Source: Streptomyces harbinensis (lineage in GTDB: Bacteria; Actinomycetota; Actinomycetes; Streptomycetales; Streptomycetaceae). From it: a stretch of 64,000 bases of DNA. Of this stretch, positions 60,297 through 64,000 are shown piece after piece. Where the stretch lies: assembly GCF_900116145.1 (NCBI RefSeq), contig NZ_FPAB01000008.1, positions 124,001 to 188,000 on the forward strand, given 5' to 3'. The position numbers were made by a program, and so were the translations under genes. The first letter of the stretch is position 1. Each line of letters opens with the position of its first letter. The notes under the pieces were generated by a model. It was not told the DNA's origin, did not search any database, and saw only the letters and a list, made by a program, of their open reading frames with translations.

Positions 60297-61886
60297 ATGC
60301 CTGCCCACTCCTCGTACGACGCCGTGATCGTCGGCGGAGGCCACAACGGCCTGGTCGCCGCCGCCTACCTCGCCCGCGCCGGGCGCCGGGTGCTGCTGCT
60401 GGAGCGCCTGCCGCACACCGGAGGCGCCGCCGTCTCCGCCACCGCCTTCCCCGGGGTGGCCGCCCGGCTGTCGCGGTACGCCTATCTGGTGAGTCTGCTC
60501 CCCGAGCACATCGTGCGGGACCTGGGGCTGCGGCTGACCCCGGCCAAGCGCGAGTTCTCCTCGTACACCCCGGCGGTGCGCGCGGGCCGGCCGACGGGTC
60601 TGCTGGTGGGCGGCGGCACGGAGCGCACCCGGGAGTCCTTCGCCGCGCTGACCGGCTCCGACCGGGAGTTCGAGGCGTGGCAGGAGTTCTACGCCACCAC
60701 CCGGCGGCTGGCGGCGCGGGTCTTCCCCTCGCTCACCGAACCGCTGCCCACCCGGGCCGCGTTGCGGGAGCGGGTGGCGGACGACGCGACCTGGCACGCG
60801 GTGTTCGAACAGCCGCTGGGGGTGACGATCGAGGAACGGTTCGCGGACGACCTGGTGCGCGGTGTGGTGCTGACGGACGGTCTGATCGGCACCTTCGCCT
60901 CGGCGCACGATCCGTCACTGCGGCAGAATCGCTGTTTCCTGTACCACGTGATCGGCGGCAGCACCGGCGACTGGGATGTGCCGGTGGGCGGCATGGGGGC
61001 GGTGACCGACGCGCTGGCGGCCTCCGCGCGGCGGGCCGGGGCCGAGCTGGTGACCGGGCACGAGGTCACCGGCGTCACGCCGGACGGCGGGCCCGGCGGA
61101 CGGGTGGAGGTGCGGTTCAGCGACGGCGAGCGCGAAGGGGCGGTCGGCGCGGAGCACGTACTGGTCAACGCCTCGCCCCAGGTGCTGGCGCGGCTGCTGG
61201 GCGGGGCGGCGGCACCGCCCGGGCCGGCGGAGGGCGCGCAGCTGAAGGTGAACATGCTGCTGCGCCGGCTGCCCCGGCTGCGGGACCCCCGGGTCGATCC
61301 GCGGGAGGCGTTCGCGGGGACGTTCCATGTGGCCGAGGGCTACGCGCAGTTGGAGAGCGCCTACCAGGAGGCCGCGGCCGGGCGGGCGCCCTCGGCGCCG
61401 CCCGGTGAGCTGTACTGCCACTCGCTGACCGACCCCTCCATCCTCTCCCCCGAACTGGCCGGGGCCGGGTACCAGACGCTGACCCTGTTCGGACTGCACA
61501 CCCCGGCCCGGCTGTTCGGCCCGGACGGGCGTGCCGAGGCCGAGGTGCGGGACACCCTGCTGGCGGCGGCGCTGGCGCAGCTGGACGAGCACCTGGCGGA
61601 GCCGGTCCTGGACTGTCTGGCCGTGGACGGGGAGGGACGGCCGTGTCTGGAGGTGAAGACCCCGCTGGACCTGGAGCGCGATCTGTGGCTGCCGGGCGGC
61701 AACATCTTCCACGGGGACCTGGACTTCCCGTTCCGGGAGGACGGGGCGGACGGGCGGCCGGCGGGGCGCTGGGGGGTGGAGACCGAGCACGAGCGGATCG
61801 TCCTGTGCGGCTCGGGTGCGGCACGCGGCGGGGGCGTCAGCGGCGTCCCGGGGCACAACGCCGCCATGGCGGTGCTGGGGCGGTAG
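60297..61886 (+). CDS. NAD(P)/FAD-dependent oxidoreductase, phytoene-desaturase-like
   Basis: A 529-residue flavoprotein of the CrtI/PYROXD2 group. The dinucleotide fold is DAVIVGGGHNGLVAAAYLARAGRRVLLLE at residues 8-36, followed by TGGAAVSATAFPGVAARLSRYAYLVSLL. The C-terminal motif NIFHGDLDFPF and GSGAARGGGVSGVPGHNAAM complete the FAD site. No carotenoid genes are visible nearby, so carotenoid desaturation is not supported here; an isoprenoid or other lipid substrate is possible. ATG start at 60297; divergent from the DUF2264 gene. Confidence 0.85.
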   Translation: MPAHSSYDAVIVGGGHNGLVAAAYLARAGRRVLLLERLPHTGGAAVSATAFPGVAARLSRYAYLVSLLPEHIVRDLGLRLTPAKREFSSYTPAVRAGRPTGLLVGGGTERTRESFAALTGSDREFEAWQEFYATTRRLAARVFPSLTEPLPTRAALRERVADDATWHAVFEQPLGVTIEERFADDLVRGVVLTDGLIGTFASAHDPSLRQNRCFLYHVIGGSTGDWDVPVGGMGAVTDALAASARRAGAELVTGHEVTGVTPDGGPGGRVEVRFSDGEREGAVGAEHVLVNASPQVLARLLGGAAAPPGPAEGAQLKVNMLLRRLPRLRDPRVDPREAFAGTFHVAEGYAQLESAYQEAAAGRAPSAPPGELYCHSLTDPSILSPELAGAGYQTLTLFGLHTPARLFGPDGRAEAEVRDTLLAAALAQLDEHLAEPVLDCLAVDGEGRPCLEVKTPLDLERDLWLPGGNIFHGDLDFPFREDGADGRPAGRWGVETEHERIVLCGSGAARGGGVSGVPGHNAAMAVLGR

Positions 61887-61904
61887 GACGGCGGGGCGGC
61901 GGGA

Positions 61905-61953
61905 CCGGCCGGCTCCCGCGGTGCGCGGCGCGCGGCGCGCGGGAGCCGGCCGG
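61905..61953. terminator. Strong bidirectional hairpin terminator
   Basis: A perfect 16-bp stem (61905-61920 and 61938-61953) with a 17-base GC loop, between the convergent oxidoreductase and GH31 genes. Confidence 0.85.
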
Positions 61954-61964
61954 AGGCGCGCCGG

Positions 61965-63968
61965 TCAGCCGTCGGCCGGGCGGATGGGCAGGGTGCGGCC
62001 GGCACGGACGTACAGCGGGATGCGCTCCAGCGGGGCGGCGGCGCGCACGGTGCCGCCGCCCTCGTGCCAGGTGCCGTCGTGGGCGTCCTGCCAGCGGCTG
62101 CCGGCGGGGAGGTACACCTGCCGTTCCCGGACGCCCGGTCCGGCGACCGGGGCCACCAGCAGATCCGGCCCCAGCAGGAACTGGTCCTCCACCTCCCAGG
62201 CGGCGGGGTCGTCGGGGGCGTCGTAGAAGAGCGGGCGCATCGGCGGGGTGCCGGTGCGGTGCGCGATGTCCATCTGCTCCTGGACGTACGGGCGCAGCCG
62301 TTCGCGCAGCAGCAACTGCTCACGGATGAGGGGGTAGGCGGGCCCGTAGGACCAGGGTTCGTTGGGGCCGCCGGTCATGGTGACGCCGAAGGGCTCGTTG
62401 GGGTCGCGGTCACCGTGCAGCCGGAACAGCGGGCAGTGCACGCCGTACTGGAACCAGCGCACCATCAGCTCCTGGTAGGCGGGGTCGGCGGGGTCGCCGC
62501 CGTGGAAGCCGCCGATGTCGGTGGTCCACCAGGGGATGCCGCTGAGCGCGACGTTCAGTCCGGCGCGTATCTGGGTGCGCAGGGAGTCGAAGGTGGCGGG
62601 GATGTCGCCGGACCACAGGGCGGCGCCGTAGCGCTGACTGCCGGCCCAGGCGGAGCGGTTGAGGGTGAGGATCTCCTGCTCGCCTTCGGCGGTGAGTCCT
62701 TCGTGGAAGGCGCGGGCGTGTTCTCGGGGGTAGAGGTTGCCCACCCGGCGTCCGTCGCCGGCGGCGTACTGTGCGCGTTCCTGGAGGGGCGGGGCGAGGT
62801 CGGGTTCGTCGGCGTCCAGCCAGAAGACCCGGACGCCGTGCCGGTGGTAGCCCTCGCGCACCGCGTCCCACAGCAGCCGGCGGGCGTCGGGGTCGGTGGG
62901 GTCGTAGTAGTGGGTGGGGGCGAAGCCGCCGGGGGCGGGCCAGTTCTGGGTGATCACGCCGCCGTGCCGGTCGGCCACCAGGCCGCCGGTGGCGCGCAGG
63001 GCCGGGTAGTGGGTGCTGTCGGGGTGGACGGTGGGCCAGACGGAGACCATCAGGCGGACGCCGAGCGCCTCCAGTTCGGCGACCATGGCCGCCGGGTCCG
63101 GCCAGTCGGCGGGGTCGAAGCTCCAGTCGCCCATCTGCCGCCAGTGGAAGAAGTCGCTGACGATGACCGAGAGCGGCAGCTCACGGCGGGCGAACTCGCG
63201 TGCGACCGCCAGCAGTTCCTCCTGGCTGCGGTAGCGCAGCCGGGACTGCCAGAAGCCGGTGGCCCAGTACGGCAGCGGGGGCGGGTGGCCGGTGGCGGCG
63301 GCGTAGGCGGCCATCAGATCGGCGGGGGTGTCGCCGGCGGTGATCCAGTAGTCGATCTGGTCGGAGCGTTCGGCGACCCAGCGGGTGGCGTCGTGGGCGA
63401 GTTCGACGCGGCCGAGCGCGGGGTTGTTCCAGAGCAGGCCGTAGCCGCGCGAGGAGATCAGCAGGGGGATGGACACCTCGGCGTTGCGCTGGGCGAGTTC
63501 GATGACCAGGCCCTTCTGGTCGAGGCGGCCGTGCAGATGCTGGCCGAGTCCGTAGAGCCGTTCGCCGGGGTGGGCGGCGAAGCGCTGTTCGAGCCGGTAG
63601 CCGCCGTCGCCGTGCGGGGTGTGGGTGCGCGGCGGGGGCCAGCCCTTGTACGGCTCGGCGTCGGCGAGCAGTTCCTCGCCGGTGGCGGTGTGGGTGAAGC
63701 GGAGCCGGCCGCGGGCGTCGAGGTGGGCGGTGATGCGGCCGTTGACGAGGCGGGCGCCGCCGTCGCCGGTGGTTTCGGTGTGCGCGGTCGGGGCGCCGGG
63801 GGCGGTGCCGGGCGGCTGGTCGTCGAGGGCTCCGGGGGCGGTGCGGCGGATGCCGGCGGCGCCCGCGCGGACCCGGACGGCGTCGCTGCCCCAGGGTTCG
63901 ACGCGCAGGACTTCGGACGGTGCGAGCCGTTCCAGATGGTGTGGGTGGACGGTGACGGTGGTGCTCAT
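61965..63968 (-). CDS. Glycoside hydrolase family 31 enzyme (alpha-xylosidase/alpha-glucosidase type), cytoplasmic
   Basis: A 667-residue GH31 enzyme without signal peptide. The barrel carries the nucleophile Asp385 in VFWLDADEP and the acid/base Asp455 in LWSGDIPATF. Other family pieces are GERLYGLGQHLHGRLDQKG in the N-terminal sandwich, PYWATGFWQSRLRYRSQEEL, and GIPWWTTDIGGFHGG. GH31 includes alpha-glucosidases, alpha-xylosidases and sulfoquinovosidases; WLDADEP rather than WxDMNE fits the xylosidase-like side, but this is not decisive. ATG 63968 with GGAGGG upstream. Any partner genes to the right are outside the window. Confidence 0.9.
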   Translation of the reverse strand: MSTTVTVHPHHLERLAPSEVLRVEPWGSDAVRVRAGAAGIRRTAPGALDDQPPGTAPGAPTAHTETTGDGGARLVNGRITAHLDARGRLRFTHTATGEELLADAEPYKGWPPPRTHTPHGDGGYRLEQRFAAHPGERLYGLGQHLHGRLDQKGLVIELAQRNAEVSIPLLISSRGYGLLWNNPALGRVELAHDATRWVAERSDQIDYWITAGDTPADLMAAYAAATGHPPPLPYWATGFWQSRLRYRSQEELLAVAREFARRELPLSVIVSDFFHWRQMGDWSFDPADWPDPAAMVAELEALGVRLMVSVWPTVHPDSTHYPALRATGGLVADRHGGVITQNWPAPGGFAPTHYYDPTDPDARRLLWDAVREGYHRHGVRVFWLDADEPDLAPPLQERAQYAAGDGRRVGNLYPREHARAFHEGLTAEGEQEILTLNRSAWAGSQRYGAALWSGDIPATFDSLRTQIRAGLNVALSGIPWWTTDIGGFHGGDPADPAYQELMVRWFQYGVHCPLFRLHGDRDPNEPFGVTMTGGPNEPWSYGPAYPLIREQLLLRERLRPYVQEQMDIAHRTGTPPMRPLFYDAPDDPAAWEVEDQFLLGPDLLVAPVAGPGVRERQVYLPAGSRWQDAHDGTWHEGGGTVRAAAPLERIPLYVRAGRTLPIRPADG

Positions 63969-64000
63969 GCGTGCTGCCCTCCGCTGGGTGGCGCTCCTTC

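Overview
The window reads as chromosomal DNA of a Streptomyces or close relative: very high G+C, third codon positions almost always G or C, GTG starts, tight 4-base stop/start overlaps, an AfsR/SARP regulator, ROK and LacI regulators, and sugar ABC importers that carry no ATPase gene of their own. I support about 51 protein genes, several regulatory sites and a set of hairpin terminators. I see no rRNA or tRNA gene, no CRISPR array and no insertion sequence.

Layout. 0-3 kb: the 5' end of a type I-E cas operon on the minus strand (cas8e/casA, cse2/casB, start of cas7e/casC), with no cas3 ahead of casA and a lone CRISPR-repeat-like sequence in its upstream gap. 3-6.7 kb: a large divergent STAND-type P-loop NTPase with a helical-repeat tail, a plausible second defence gene beside CRISPR. 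6.9-11.5 kb: a ROK repressor diverging from a sugar-binding protein and two permeases. 11.6-18.2 kb: an MMPL exporter diverging from an AfsR-type SARP/NB-ARC regulator, then a TetX-like FAD monooxygenase. 18.8-24.2 kb: a secreted zinc DD-carboxypeptidase, a pair of siderophore-type half ABC transporters, an iron-box-like site and a divergent MerR regulator with a C-terminal zinc-ribbon-like tail. 24.3-30.6 kb: a LacI repressor with an operator placed between the -35 and -10 of a sugar importer operon that ends in a GH2 glycosidase. 30.7-34.4 kb: an epimerase, a small membrane protein, an SDR diverging from its TetR regulator across two identical palindromes, and a YbaK-like deacylase.

34.8-38.9 kb holds the most unusual locus: a small EACC1-like protein overlapping by 4 bases a 1255-residue protein that fuses an N-terminal caspase-like protease to a C-terminal superfamily 1 (UPF1/DNA2-like) helicase. 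I infer a predicted biological-conflict or anti-phage suicide module.

40-49.2 kb is a coherent rhamnose module: LacI repressor, rhamnose mutarotase diverging from rhamnose isomerase, a rhamnulose-1-phosphate aldolase/lactaldehyde dehydrogenase fusion, rhamnulokinase, then lutA, lutB and lutC coupled by overlapping stops and starts. The set can carry L-rhamnose to dihydroxyacetone phosphate plus lactate and on to pyruvate. Both divergent promoters are near consensus and each has a copy of the same operator just after its -10. The rest (49-64 kb) is mostly housekeeping and accessory enzymes (DinB-like, aldo/keto reductase, ThuA, DUF2332, PPOX, NERD-like, NUDIX, TetR, alpha/beta hydrolase, ABC exporter, DUF2264, a CrtI-like oxidoreductase, GH31). 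Several of these carry LacI-type operator-like sites, so much of the window looks devoted to plant-polysaccharide sugar use.
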